DNA of 64,000 nt. Source: Liriodendron chinense (taxonomy: Eukaryota; Streptophyta; Magnoliopsida; Magnoliales; Magnoliaceae). Positions 11,001 to 22,958 of this stretch are shown here, one piece after another. Where the stretch lies: the NCBI GenBank assembly GCA_003013855.2, contig PVNU02001427.1, positions 1 to 64,000 of the forward strand. Reading direction: 5' to 3'. The translations under genes were made by a program, and so were the position numbers. Positions within the stretch are counted from its first letter, which is position 1. The number at the start of each line of letters is the position of its first letter. Below the pieces are notes generated by a model. It was not told where the DNA came from and searched no databases. It worked only from the letters and a program-made list of their open reading frames with translations.

Positions 11001-12237
11001 TCTCTACCTATACTCCCCCCTATATAGATAATACTAATAATATTACAAGAGAGCATTATCAAAAGCCTAGAGATAAGTTTCACAGGACATGCATACATAA
11101 GTACAAACATACATACGCAAGAGGGAGAGGAGGGACATTTCCTATTTGAAAATATCCATTACCTCAAGATGTAGACATTCAAATAAATGGTCCACAAAGC
11201 GATGGGCAAGTAAATGTGAGTGAGATTTTATCGTTAGGAATCATTTATCAATGACGAGACCATCTTGTGAACGGTTTGTATCACCAGACATGACCATCGA
11301 TCTAAATCTGATGAAGTGTATACATCTGGATCTATCCGAGCAAGCCTCATGGAACATATGGAAATAGTGTGCGTCTTAAAAGTTGTATTAAAGACGTAAC
11401 TAAGCCTCTCATCCAGAAAAAGATGGCTTCAACTAACTAGTGTACAAATGCAAGTCGTTTACAAAGCTAAGTGCAGTTGAGTCATTAAAAGAGCTATGAA
11501 TGACTAACAACAAACATAAAATTCAATATATATAGTTGTTGAACTATAACTTTTCCCATTATTTTTTATGCGGCTAGGTTGATATTGTTGGTTTGTACCA
11601 CATCGGTTGGGGAGGGGGGCGGATTTTGTCTTCATATATCCTGAGGTTACTCCACCTAATAAGTTAGCCTTTTGGGTGTGACATATACCAGAGACTAAGT
11701 AATCCGCCCGGTCTATAACCTAGGCCCATGTGAGTGGGAGGAGGGGGAGACCCTGTATATGCATGTTGCACGCCCCAAGTTCCATTGTGGGGAGGAGAAT
11801 TGTTGGTTTGTCCCACATCGGTTGGGAGGAGGGCAGAGTTCTTTGGGTGTGACACAACAGATATTTCCAAGCCTATAGGTGCAATAAGTGGCCCCGTGGT
11901 CCTATTATCTAGATGCAATCTTCTGATTTGCCTCCTTCCATTTTAGGCACGCAACACCTTTCATAATAAAATGGACAGCTGATGGTCTGACTCATATATT
12001 TATGCGGCACTCGTAATGAGTCTATTGATGAAAATTTCTTTCCATTAGATGTTTAGAGCGGCCCACCTTTCACACCAATTTGATTTTTGATGCAGGAAAC
12101 ATGTGGGTGGAGAAAATTATATGTGAAAGATGACAAATACGTTGGATGAGTACCTGTACATTTATGAACATTTCTTATAATAAATAAAAGCAACTAAAGT
12201 TCGGTGAGTACCTCTTACAAATTCTTATCCTGATTTA
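11001..12237. other. Intergenic DNA with a TRIM-like direct repeat
   Basis: Two direct copies of 'tgttggtttgt.ccacatcggttgg' (11588 and 11799) flank about 190 bp that ends 'tttgggtgtgaca' in both. TGTTGGTTTGTCCCACATCGG is the kind of start seen in plant LTRs and TRIM elements. Only short fragments remain. The rest of the stretch shows no gene. Confidence 0.4.
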
Positions 12238-12603
12238 TGGCTCGTATGGTTGGTGGAATCCAAGAGTAACTGCAGAAAAAGAGAGCTTTTTCGGCGGATG
12301 TGATGCTGTTCGCTGATTGTGACAAGTAACATGTGAAAAATTGTTTTCCTTTCTATAATGTTTTTTCAAAAAATTGTTTTTTCCTTTTCTTCCAAAACAA
12401 ACTTAATAATCCTTGTATCAACACTTTTTGAAAGACAAATTTCATCTTTTTACAATTTACCATTTCACGTTTCCCTTGAAATTATGAAAATTAAAATAAA
12501 CAGCCTGTTTTAAGATTATTTTCCACTGATTCCTTCATCAAAGGTTTTTAGCAAATGCAACAATTTCAAATTTATTTTTTATTCCACCAATCCAAACAGG
12601 CCC
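12238..12603. mobile_element. Tourist-like MITE (PIF/Harbinger type), 366 bp
   Basis: The right terminus, read inward, is GGGCCTGTTTGGATTGGTGG. The left terminus TGGCTCGTATGGTTGGTGG matches it imperfectly. Both sides are flanked by TTA (12235-12237 and 12604-12606), the 3-bp target duplication expected for PIF/Harbinger MITEs. The interior is AT-rich and non-coding. Confidence 0.65.
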
Positions 12604-12697
12604 TTACAGAAAATGCTACCATAACCAGCATTCATTGTTGTGAACTCAGCAGTCATCACAGGCAATCCAGACTGTTCAACTGATGGTCCACTTTGAT

Positions 12698-13183
12698 CGG
12701 ATTGCGTACTGAGTTACTCGGTATGCTTTTATCACACTGAGTAAACTCTGTTGGGCCCACCATGAATGTATATGGTTTATCCACACCATTCCTCTTTTTT
12801 TCCAGCTCCTTTTAGGGGTTGAGCCCAAAATTGAAGCATATCCAAAGCTCAAGTGGACCATACCACAGGAAACAGTGGGAATAGTGATTTCCACTGTTGA
12901 AACCTAGCTAGGGCCCACAATTTGTCATCCAACCTGTTAATAAGATCACACAGACATAGATGACACAAACATCAGCTTGATCCAAAACTTCTGTGACTCC
13001 CAATAATCTTTCAATGGTAGATGTTCAATTCACACTTTTTCCTGTGGTGTGGCCCACTTGAGTTTTGGATATGCTTCATTTTTTGGGCTTAAGCCCTAAA
13101 ATTATCTAGTAATATGATGGACGGAGTGGATAAAATACATAAATCATGGTGGACCCCACAGAGTTTACTCAGCACGCAATCCG
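12698..13183. mobile_element. Foldback (MITE-like) element, GGATTGC family, copy 2 (486 bp)
   Basis: The ends are CGGATTGCGTACTGAG and CTCAGCACGCAATCCG, an inverted pair. Both are followed inward by 'agtaaactctgt.ggg' and 'cccaccatga'. Arms of about 200 bp can fold on each other: 'ctcaagtggaccatacc' faces 'gtgtggcccacttgag'. No ORF is present. A transcript would be a long hairpin. Confidence 0.75.
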
Positions 13184-13956
13184 TTTCCACTTTGTAGATG
13201 AAAATGGCCCAAAATCAGCTTGATCAGACTCTCATAACAATCTGATCGTTATAGTACTTTAACCCGTTCAGATGGCCAGAGCCCAAATGTGTAGTGCTCA
13301 AACAATCATAATCAGATGAACGGTCGTATTTGTTATTTGCTCATGTACGTTCAACTTGAAAGTCATCACTTAATAGCTAAAAAATTATCCAATCGCTGCG
13401 AAGGCCATGGTTCATTCACAATGTCACCCACCTAATGAACGGTCCTGATCGTTGTACATGCCTGCCACGTGAAAGGTGGACATGGTGGGGGACTGCATCT
13501 TTGAAACGATTCCCTCGTAATAACAAGCCGTGGAACGGAGGTTTGTGGGATAGGCTCAACCTACTACAATGCAATGTGTTAGGCCCACAGTGATGTGTGC
13601 ATGACATTCAATCCATCCATCATGTTCTCCACTCATATTCTCCTTGCACCCAAAAAATCAGATTGATCCAAAACAATTTAGATGAGGACGCTAATGACTA
13701 AAAACCTTCTAGATTGCATGTGTCGCCCACCTACTTTGCCATCCAATCTATTCAGAAGATGCACCTTACTAGGATGAGTAGACACCCCCAAAATTAAGCC
13801 TTTATAAAACTCAGGTGGGCCACATCATGGGACACACATGGATGGATTGGATTGATTGGATGTCATGCGCACATCACATTGTCCCCCCCCCCCCCCCCCA
13901 CATCGAGTTGTAAGTCAAGTTTAACCTACAAATCTTTGACTAGAATAAAATTCTTT
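13184..13956. other. Intergenic DNA with foldback fragments and a poly-C run
   Basis: Fragments such as 'cagattgatccaaaacaatt' and 'aggtgggccacatcatggg' belong to the dispersed repeat families. A pure C run lies at about 13883-13899. No gene is recognised. Confidence 0.45.
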
Positions 13957-14135
13957 AATCGATACCATGACCTCAGTGTAGCCAGCTCAAGTGGTAGACT
14001 GAGTGAAGATAGCCTTGTTTCAACATTGAGGTCATGGTATCGATTCCCAACGTGGAGGTGGCTAATGTTGCAATCTGACTAACAAGGGTAGGTAGGTGTA
14101 CCAACCCGGGTGTGTAAAAAGGAAAAAAAAAGAAG
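13957..14135 (+). mobile_element. SINE-like unit with tRNA-type A and B boxes
   Basis: The A-box-like 'agctcaagtggtagac' (13984) and the B-box-like 'ggtatcgattccc' (14036) are spaced as in tRNA-derived promoters. The unit ends in 'gtgtgtaaaaaggaaaaaaaaa', an A-rich tail. A perfect 19-base inverted repeat (13957-13975 with 14027-14045) encloses the A box and pairs with part of the B box. No clear target duplication was found. Confidence 0.5.
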
Positions 14136-15044
14136 CATATGTGTAGGCATAAATATAATAAGTTTCAAGAGCACATGATCTTATGTCATATTAAAGAGAA
14201 TAATCTAAGAATAATTCCATACTCATCCATTTATATAATAACACAAATGATCTCCAAATAAGTTAAATCATTTGTGTAAGAACGAAGGAAACCTGCTTTG
14301 TCATATCAAAGTCAATACCAAGGTATGATCTTTACTTTATGGATTTTTTTTTCCCGGATAGTTAAGTTTTAAAAATTTAAACAAAATTTAAATTCACTTA
14401 ACTACAATCTTGACAATGGAGATGGAGAATTCGACATTGATGATGATTGAGGAGGTGATCATTATGAAAATTGGGAAAGAAAAATGCATGCGTAAGAAAG
14501 TGACAATGTAGCTAAAGCTTGTAATAGATTACAGTACGTTAGAAGATGTCATGGAAGAACCCAGAGAACCCAACACTTTAAGTGTTAGAGATGATTGGAT
14601 ATTTTGAGATCAACCTCTACTCTATTTAATTCGAGCATAAGAGAGTCGTAGGGCAAGGTGAGATGGCTTGGATAGGTCTCTCTCTCTCTCACACACACAC
14701 CCTCTTTTCTCTCCTTTTGTTGTCTCTTTTTTCTTTTCTTCCATTTTCCTTCTTCCTTCTTCCTTCTTCCTTCAAGTGTGATGTCTACAGCCTAAAGTCA
14801 AAATTCAAAATTTAAAAAAAAAAAAAAAACACACTATAAAATCTAGGAATATAATTATGCTTTTTCTGTTATGGTGTTGCATAATAGTTTATATTATCAT
14901 AGCGTACTATTAAAATTTTATGAGACATTTTTTTCTTTGGATGGATCAGATTTACTTATCATTTGTATACTGGGTGTTATGAACCAGCAAACAATATAAA
15001 ATCGCTAAAATAAAATGAGATGGAAAGTGAAGCCAAACAAACAA
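14136..15044. other. Intergenic DNA with CT/CA microsatellites
   Basis: A short (CT)n(CA)n run lies at about 14680-14701, followed by CTTCC-rich repeats to 14773 and a poly-A run near 14812-14829. No supported ORF is present. Confidence 0.5.
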
Positions 15045-15049
15045 AAGTT

Positions 15050-16233
15050 TGTTGAAAATTTTCTGATCTTTAAAAATAAATAATTGAAAAAAACCGAGAA
15101 AAAAGACAGGCTGAAGCACGTGAAAAACACGCTGTCCTTAAAGCGTAATTCGCCCTTACTCAATATAATTTCGAGTCTGCTGATAGGTTGCAGGCGGATT
15201 GCTTCCAGGATACGACGAGCCTTACGTAGTTCTGCGTTTAGCAAGAAACGAAGGAACTACTATGGAACTCAGTAACACAGTCTGACAGATAAAGAAAAAG
15301 AAAGAAAGAAAAGAATGGCAGTCTTCTTTTGGTAGCAACAGACCACTACACTGGTCTAAGTGGTTTGGTTTATTTCAACCAAACTGAGAGGCTAAGACTA
15401 AGATGGGTGCTGGTTCAGTATTCGAGGTTGTGATTGCTGTTATTGTGTTGGAATGAATCAGACCTGTCCGGTTTATGTAGGCAAGGGTGGCTTGCAGTTT
15501 TGGTCCAGAGCCATAATGGCACTAGCCATTTTCTGGCTGTTGTGAGAAACTAGTCGTTTATGGCAGTTTCTAACTATTGTGCATGTGGGAGTTATGCACC
15601 TGCATGCTGGCTGTCTAGACTCAATGGCTAGTCGTTTCTGACTGTTGGGCTAGCCACATGCAGTTGTTACTGTATGGTATGGACTGTTACTGCATGAGCA
15701 GTTACACAGGTCCCTCTAATTAGCCCTGCAGCTCTCAATAAAAAGTAGAGATGTCTCTCTGTCAGACCTCCCAACCACAGCACCTCCTCTATTCCGAACC
15801 CAGCCACCTGACCTATTACCTAGTCTTTGTAGCACCAGTCTCGCTTCGGTCTGCGAGGTTGCGACCCATCTGCGACACGATGCGCACGTGTGAAGTGCCA
15901 AGTGCGCCATTAGCGCCTCTACAACCACACTGCCTCACGTGCCCACGCCCTCGCACCTAGCCCGAGCCCGAGCCCGTGCCCGTGCCCGAGCCCAAGACCA
16001 AGTCCGAGACCGAGATCGAGCTCATGCTCGTGCTCGTGCGCGTGCGCGGTGTTCTAGTGCGAAGCACTGGAACACGCAAGCCACCATTCTCCCTCTCTTC
16101 CACCATAAATAAGTAAGGTGCACAACAACCTACTTATAAAGCGGTAAAAATTCTTTCTCCCATCCGATATGGGACAAAAACCAAACGCATATTTTTTCAT
16201 TTAAAATTGTTTTCAAAACAAACTTTTTCAACA
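15050..16233 (-). repeat. 3' LTR of copia I (plus-strand left copy, 1184 bp)
   Basis: It matches 20742-21867 along its whole length. It has about 45 extra bases near 15811-15858 ('ctagtctttgtagcacc...') absent from the other LTR. It includes a hexamer-like tract of GAGCCC/GTGCCC words at about 15958-16045. Confidence 0.9.
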
Positions 16234-16777
16234 ATCCCCCACATGTTTTAAAATAATTTAAAACAGCAAAAACGATGTCTGCCAGAGTATAAAAGATTAT
16301 ATGCATAAAGAAAGATATCTTTCGATTTGAATCCTTCCTTAGTGTAAGTATTTCAAAGACCCATCGAAATTACTGGTAGCCGCAGCTTTGAACAGTTATT
16401 TTTATATAACAGGACTGAAAATACGACACACATACTTTCTAAGTGTTATTAGAGTTTCCAAAATTCTTGCTCAGCACATTTAATGGCCTTGTGCTTATCC
16501 TGTTTCATGAACGATCCCGAGAAAACTCTCATTCTCATGAGAGGCGGCACCACCTCTACGTTCATATAACTGAAGTCCTTCCAGTGTCTCCGTTACTTTC
16601 AGACACTTGTCCTTAAGACTGGACTGCATTAAGAGTTTGTAAGACTCAACCCTCTGTCTGTAACGGCCAGCACTATAATCTTGGATGAGGTATATATATA
16701 TAATTTAGTGCTGAAACTTTTCACGTGTCAGTGACTTGTTTTTACCCATTGAACCCTTATATAGAGATTTTCTAATT

Positions 16778-17450
16778 TTAGGTTGGGTTTCGATCACTGG
16801 TGAAATCTTTTGAAAATAATTTCAACCCCATCCCTCTGGATGTTGTCCTTACTACCTCTCTCGTTAGAGGTTTAGTAAAAGGATTACCTAAGTTATTACT
16901 TGACTTTACATAAGATATTGCAATGGTTCCATCTTGGATCAGTTGTCTTACATAGTCATGTCTCAGACTTATATGTCTGGATTTCCCATTATACGTGTCG
17001 CTGTAGGCTCTAGCTAATGTGGCTTCAGTATCGCAATGTAGCGAAACAGCCGGTATCGGCTTCGCATAGAATGAAATTTCTAAAAGAAGATCCCTAAGCC
17101 ACTCAGCCTCTTTACCTGTTGCAGCAAGGGCTATGAACTCAGATTCCATAGTTGAGTGAGTTATGCAGGTTTGTTTCTTGGATCCCCAAGATACAGCTGC
17201 ACCTTCTAAGTGAAAACCCATCCAGTAGTGGATTTGTTGTCACTTCACTCGATATCCAACTTGCATCGGTATATCCTTCCAGTACAGCTAAAAATTCTGA
17301 GTAAAATAACCCTAAGTCTTTGGTTGCTTTTAAATAACCAAGTACTCTTCCTATTGCCTTCCAGTGTTCTACACTAGGATTAATAGTAAACCTACTTAGT
17401 TTACTCACAGCATATGCGATGTCTGGTCTAGTGCATTGCATTGCATACAT
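16778..17450 (-). pseudogene. Copia I RNase H, frameshifted
   Basis: The first part (17450-17222) has MYAMQCTRPDIAYAVSKLSR and EGYTDASW. The second part (17221-16778), in another frame, has SKKQTCITHSTMESEFIAL, HCDTEATL and KSRHISLRHDYVRQLI. These match the copia RNase H connection and C-terminal tail. The frameshift falls near 17215, inside the domain. Confidence 0.88.
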
Positions 17451-17479
17451 TAGACTTCCTATAACACTCGCATACTCTA

Positions 17480-18753
17480 ATTGTGCAACTGTTCTTCCAG
17501 TATTTTCATTTAACCTTGATACTTGGATCGAATGAGATTTTCGCTTCTTTAATATTCATGTGTTTAAACTTGTTTATTATTTTCTCAATATAATGAGATT
17601 GGCATAGCGCATAATCCCCACTATGAGTTTTTACTTTAATACCTAAAATAGTATCAACTTGTCCAAGATCTTTCATTTTAAATACGGAAGACAGAAACTT
17701 CTTTGTTTCAACACCTTCCATCTTGTTACTTATTATTAGCAGGTCATCAACGTATAAACAAATAACAATTATATAGTTACTACTTGTTTTGGAATATATG
17801 CATTTGTCTGCTACATTATGCATGAAACCATGAGAAAGTATTTTAGAATAAAATTTCTCATGCCACTGTTTAGGTGCTTGTTTTAGTCCATACAATGATT
17901 TAATTAGTTTACAGACTTTCTTCTCATTTCCTGGCAGAACGAACCCTTCAGGTTGTTCCATGTATACCTCCTCGTCGAGGTTTCCATTCATGAAAGCAGA
18001 CTTTACATCCATTTGATGAATATACAGCTGATGTATGGATGCTAAAGCAAATATAATTCTAATAGATGTTATTCTCGCCACAGGTGAGAATGTGTCAAAA
18101 TAATCTATTCATTCTTTTTGTCTGAATCCTTTAGCTACTAATCTAGCTTTAAAGGTATGAATAGTTCCATCAGTGTGATATTTCTTTCTAAATACCCACT
18201 TACACCTTATGGGTTTAGAAGCTGGAGGTAGATCCACCAGTTCCCAGGTTTGGTTTGACATAATCGTGTCCATCTCATCATTGATAGCTTCTTTCCAAAA
18301 AGCTGAATCTATAGAAGTTACAGCTTCTCTATAGGTTGTTGAATCATCTTCTATAGTCATAACTATAGGTATCTTTCTAATAACATTCTCTCTATCTCCT
18401 TCTACGAGATGAAAAGAGATACGTTGAGAGTCTATCTGTTTAGGATCAAGACTCTTTTCTACTCTTATCCTTTGACTCCTACGTGGTTCTATTGGAGCTT
18501 CAACTTCATGTTGAGCTTCTACCATAGGTTTCTCTGTTGGAGTTTGGATTTCATTATCCTTTAACTCTAAGGATAGTGAATTTTCAAAGAACTCAATGTC
18601 TCTATACTCTATGATTGTATTAGACTCTAAGTCTAGGAGTCTATATGCTTTGCTATTTTGTGCGTATCCTACAAAGGCGCACTTAATAGCTCTGGATCCT
18701 AATTTAATTCTTTTGGGATCAGGCATTCTACAATATGCGAGGCACCCCCACAC
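17480..18753 (-). pseudogene. Copia I reverse transcriptase
   Basis: It includes RRSQRIR, WKEAINDEMDTI, TWELVDLPP, KWVFRKKYHTDGTI and KARLVAKGF. A TGA follows QKE, and the frame resumes with IDYFDTFSPVARI. The catalytic box CLYVDDLLI is intact, as are QMDVKSAFMNG and SLYGLKQAPKQW. The polypeptide is lost after FDPSIKV, where an indel shifts the frame before the RNase H. Confidence 0.9.
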
Positions 18754-18759
18754 TTTAAG

Positions 18760-19482
18760 ATATCCTAGATTAGGTTTTCTACCTTTCCATACCTCATATG
18801 GTGAAGTGTTAAACTTCTTAGAAGGAACCCTATTTAGGATGTGACACGCTGCGAGAAGTGCTTCTCCTTAAAGTCCTAGTGGCAAATTTGCTTGTAATAG
18901 CATTGAGTTGACCATTTCTACTAAAGTTCTATTTTTTCGTTTAGCTATACCATTCTGTTGTGGTGTGTACGGCGCAGTGCATTGGTGTATTAGGCCATGT
19001 TCTTCACAGAAGTTAGAGAATTCATTTGAAAAATGCTCTCCTCCTCTGTCGCTACGAAGAACTTTTATTTTCTTGTTTAGTTGATTTTCCACTTCTGCTT
19101 TATATATCTTGAACATGCTGAGTGCTTCATCTTTGTTCTTTAGAAGATATACATGTACATATCTGGAGTAATCATCGATGAAGGTTATAAAGTATCTTCT
19201 TTCTCCACGTGTAAGAATGCCATTTAACTCACAGATATAAGTGTGTATTAGGTCTAATATTTGAGATGATCTCTCAACACTAGGAAAAGGTTTCTTTGTA
19301 AATTTGGACCTTATGCACACTTCACATTTGTCATTTTGACTATCTGTGTATGAGATTAAGCCATTCTTAGACATGAATTTTAAGGTACTATAACCAATGT
19401 GTGTTAATCTACCATGCCACAATGCTACAGATCTAATCATATACGCAGAAGAGTTACTTTCATTCAAGGAAAACTTTATCAT
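18760..19482 (-). pseudogene. Copia I integrase
   Basis: The gag-pre-integrase motif LWHGRLTHIG is followed by the zinc finger CEVCIRSK. The core domain has FITFIDDYSRYVHVY (first Asp), VLRSDRGGEH (second Asp) and TPQQNGIAKRKNRT (Glu position; usually NGVAERKNRT, with A-K-R-K here). An in-frame TAA after QANLPLGL replaces the conserved Trp of 'LWGEALL'. The C-terminal part continues as VWGCLAYCRMPDPKR in the ORF ending at 18109. Confidence 0.85.
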
Positions 19483-19546
19483 CCCATTACAAGCATATCC
19501 CTTACCAACGAAATTCCCGTTCTTAGATAGAATTAGTTTTCCTGAC

Positions 19547-20000
19547 TCAAATACTACCCGTATTCCAGGTTTTCCCTAGAAGATCCCCAGAAACTAAGTT
19601 TTGTCTCATGTCAGGGACATGTAGTACATTAGTTAGGATCACTTTCTTTCCAGAGGTAAAGACTAGTTCCACGGTTCTTTTACCTATGACCTTCGATCGG
19701 ACTTCATTACCCATTTGGACCTCTTGACCATCAGTCACGTCCTCATAAGTTTTAAATGTTGATCTGTCATAGCTTACATGGGCTGTGGCAGCTGTATCAT
19801 ACCACCAACCGGGTACTTTGCCTTGGATCATGTTTACCTCAGTGATCATGACAACTATGTCTTCTTCAACTGCACTTGCCTCATTCTTCAATTTTCGAAG
19901 ACGGCATACTCGAGCGTAATGCTCGGTTTTCCCACAGACATGACAGGGGCCTTTGAACTTTTCGTTCTTCTTCTGTGATTTCTTAAATTTCCTTTATTGA
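19547..20000 (-). pseudogene. Copia I zinc knuckle and aspartic protease
   Basis: CHVCGKTEHYARVC at about 19950-19905 is a perfect CX2CX4HX4C nucleic-acid-binding knuckle. The protease follows, with GWWYDTAATAHV around the catalytic Asp (a D-T-A variant of the D-S/T-G motif) and downstream VLHVPDMRQNLVSG. The frame ends at 19547 and the gag-pre-integrase segment continues in another frame, so at least one indel lies here. Confidence 0.8.
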
Positions 20001-20102
20001 GTTTCAGGGAACCGTTCTTCTCAGGATTCTTGTTTTGGGTACTTTCTACTGCTTGCACCTTGGATGAGGAATTTTCATTTCCATTTTCTTTTCACGGTTT
20101 CG

Positions 20103-20717
20103 CTATTCTTCCTCTATTTGGATATGTTTCTGGATTTGTTCAAGTGAATAATCCTCGGTTTTATGTAGCAGTTTCTTCCTGTATTCTGTCCAACTCGGGG
20201 GCAATTTTGTGATAATAGCCCCGACTTGGAAAGCTTCAGGGATATCAATTTTTAGGGCACTAATTTTGCCAACAATTAGCTGTAGTTCTTCGATTTGGGC
20301 TAACAGCGATTTGTTATCTACCATGGTGTAGTCGAAATAGCTAGCTATTAGATATATGTTCGTACCTTCTTCTTCGGTCTTGAATTTGAACTCCAGAGCG
20401 GTCCAAATTTCTTTGGCAGATTCAGTTCTGGTGTATTGATCATACAGACAATCAGATAGCGTGTTCAGAATGTGTCCTCGACACAGCAGATTATCTTCTT
20501 CTCTCTTGATGCGTGCGTTGATTTGCTCAGTCGTGTTTGTATTAGTAGCTGGAGGAAGCGGCTCCAAGTTCAGGTTTAAGATATAGAATATCTTCAACGC
20601 CGTAAGCAGGAACTTTATCTTATCCTGCTATCTGGTGAAATTGGTTCCATCGAACCAGTCCAGACGAATCAGATCCTGGTTCATCAGTTTGATTGATGAT
20701 ACCCCTTCGGTTTCCAT
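20103..20717 (-). pseudogene. Copia I Gag (UBN2-type), interrupted
   Basis: The reading frame starts at the ATG at 20717 (METEGVSSIKL...) and is stopped after DWFDGTNFTR by TAG, where copia Gags have a conserved Trp (normally TGG). The frame reopens with QDKIKFLLTALKIFYIL and runs to 20103. The body carries typical UBN2 features: 'AKEIWTALEFKF', 'VGAIITKLPPSW' and 'YRKKLLHKT'. It would form the capsid. The part before the zinc knuckle is followed by another break. The start was chosen as the first ATG after the 5' LTR. Confidence 0.8.
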
Positions 20718-20741
20718 ATCAGATAATTTACGCTTTGAGAT

Positions 20742-21867
20742 TGTTGAAAATTTTCTGATATTTAAAAATAAATAATTGGAAAAAAAATGAGAAAAAAGGA
20801 CAGGCTGAAGCACGTGAAAAACACGCTGTCCTTAAAGCGTAAGTCGCCCCTACTCAATATAATTTTTAGTCTGCTGATAGGTTGCAGGCGGATTGCTTCC
20901 AGGATACGACGAGCCTTATGTGGTTCTGCGTTCAGCAAGAAACGAAGGAACCACTATGGAACTCAGTAGCACAGTTTGGCAGATAAAGAAAAAGAAAGAA
21001 AGAAAAGAATGACAGTCTTCTTCTGGCAGCAGCAGACCACTACACTGGTCTAAGTGGTTTGGTTTATTTCAACCAAACCGAGAGGCTAAGACTAAGATGG
21101 GTGCTGGTTCAGTATTCGAGGTTGTGATTGCTGTTGTTGTGTTGGAATGAACCAGACCTGTCCGGTTTATATAGGCAAGGGTGGCTGGCAGTTTTGGTCC
21201 AGAGCCATAATGGCATTAGCCATTTTCTGACTGTTGTGAGAAATTAGCCGTTTATGGCAGTTTCTGACTGTTGTGCATGTGGGAGTTATGCACCTGCATG
21301 CTGGCTGTTTAGACTCAATGGCTAACCGTTTCTGACTGTTGGGCTAGCCACATGCAGCTGTTACTGCATGGTATGGACCGTTACTGCATGAACAGTTACA
21401 CAGGTCCCTCCAATTAGCCTTGCAGCTCTCTATAAAAAGCAGAGAGGTCTCTCTGTCAGACCTCCCACCCACAGCACCTCCTCTGTTCCGAACCCAGCCA
21501 CCTGACCTATTACACCCATCTGCGACACGATGCGCACGTGGGATGTGCCAAGTGCGCCACTAGCGCCTCTACAGCCATACTGCCTCACGTGCCCACGCCC
21601 TCGCACCTAGCTCGAGCCCGAGCCCTTGCCCGTGCCCATGCCTGAGCCCGAGACCGAGACCGAGACCGAGCCCATGCGCGTGCGCGGTGTTCTAGTGCGA
21701 AGCACTGTAACACGCAAGCCACCATTCTCGCTCTCTTCCACCATAAATAAGGTGCATAACACCCTACTTATAAAGAGATAAAAATTCTTTCTCCCATCCG
21801 ATATAGGACAAAAACCAAACGCATATTTTTTCTTTTAAAATTGTTTTCAAAGCAAACTTTTTCAACA
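20742..21867 (-). repeat. 5' LTR of copia I (plus-strand right copy, 1126 bp)
   Basis: Termini are the same as in the left copy. The minus strand carries a TATA-like TTTATAAGTAGG opposite 21766-21777, a plausible promoter upstream of gag. The GAGCCC/GAGACC tract is at 21608-21690, with a different unit count from the other LTR. Confidence 0.9.
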
Positions 21868-22255
21868 AAAGTTTTGTGATATTTTACAGTGAATCGGTCT
21901 AATTCGCTGCAAAATATAATGAAATTTCATGACATTTGGTACAACCAAACACACTCTTAATCATGTGATATGCCACAAATATAATTAAAGCACTCCTGCC
22001 TCTGATATACATACACAAAGTGGTATGCACGATGCTCAATAGAACTAGAGCTGTACACGAGCCCAAATGAGCTAAGCTCTGCCCTGTTCGAGCTAGGCTC
22101 AACCAACGACCACTCTGGCTTGTGTTCAGCTCGGCTCGGCCTTCAAGTTGGACTAACATGATTGAGCTGACTCACTGAGCTTTCGAGCCAAGTTCGAGTT
22201 CGAGCTTATTCGAGCTCAGGGCCGAGCTTGAAAAACAATGTACTATTTTCACAAA

Positions 22256-22257
<2 letters not shown>

Positions 22258-22335
<78 letters not shown>
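22258..22335. repeat. (TA)n microsatellite, left part
   Basis: Seventy-eight bases of pure TA repeat abut the left end of the 550-bp palindromic-terminus element. Confidence 0.95.
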
Positions 22336-22338
<3 letters not shown>

Positions 22339-22883
22339 AAAAGGTACTATGAGGTCGACCTCATGGGAACTTCCCATGAGGTCGAGCTATGTGGGCCCCG
22401 CTGTGATGTGTGTCAAACATCTGCCCCATCAGTTAGATGCATCATTCCATGGTGGGCCACGGTCTTAAAAATCAGGTCAATCCATAACTTAGGTGAGCCA
22501 CACCACATACAACAGTTGAGAGAGGCTACCCACCCATTAAAACCTTCATGATCGTTTATGGGGGCCACCGAGATGTGGTTCACAAATCCAGCCCATCCAT
22601 TGTATGTGTCCCACTTGGATGAGGGGTCAGAAAAAGTTTCAACTGCATCGAAAATTCAGGTGGGCCCCACCAAGTGCTTTTAGTTGTTTTATACATGTCT
22701 TTACATGGTTTTAGATGGTATGGCCCACCTGAGATCTGTATACAGATGATGTTTGGGATATCCCCAAACCTAAAGGGGACCCATCAAATACACGGTTTTG
22801 ATGTTCCACACACATCATAGTGGGGCCCACAAAGCTCGACCTCATGGGAAGTTCCCATGAGGTCGACCGCATAGTACCATTTC

Positions 22884-22885
<2 letters not shown>
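22336..22885. mobile_element. 550-bp element with palindrome-bearing terminal inverted repeats, copy A
   Basis: The 53-base ends (22336-22388 and 22833-22885) are inverted copies with two mismatches, starting GGGAAAAGGTACTATG. Each end contains its own 13-bp-arm hairpin, GACCTCATGGGAA/TTCCCATGAGGTC, with a one-base loop. (TA)n lies directly on both sides, as in the rice 'Micron' type of MITE that targets (TA)n. The interior resembles the dispersed TGGGCC repeats and is non-coding. A target duplication cannot be resolved inside TA repeats. Confidence 0.85.

Positions 22886-22957
<72 letters not shown>
22886..22957. repeat. (TA)n microsatellite, right part
   Basis: Seventy-two bases of TA repeat directly follow the 550-bp element, then the hAT element resumes. 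Confidence 0.95.

Positions 22958-22958
<1 letters not shown>

Larger units (their letters stand above)
15050..21868 (-). mobile_element. Ty1/copia retrotransposon I, both LTRs present, decayed
   Basis: LTRs at 15050-16233 and 20742-21867 share the ends TGTTGAAAA and TTTTTCAACA. Between them, on the minus strand, lie gag, protease, integrase, RT and RNase H in copia order. The flanks read AAGTT on the left (15045-15049) and AAGTT on the right (21869-21873), a probable 5-bp duplication with one base of uncertainty at the terminal A. The purine tract GTGGGGGAT abuts the 3' LTR. No TGGTATCAGAG-type PBS is seen beside the 5' LTR. Stop codons and frameshifts make it non-autonomous. Confidence 0.9.
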
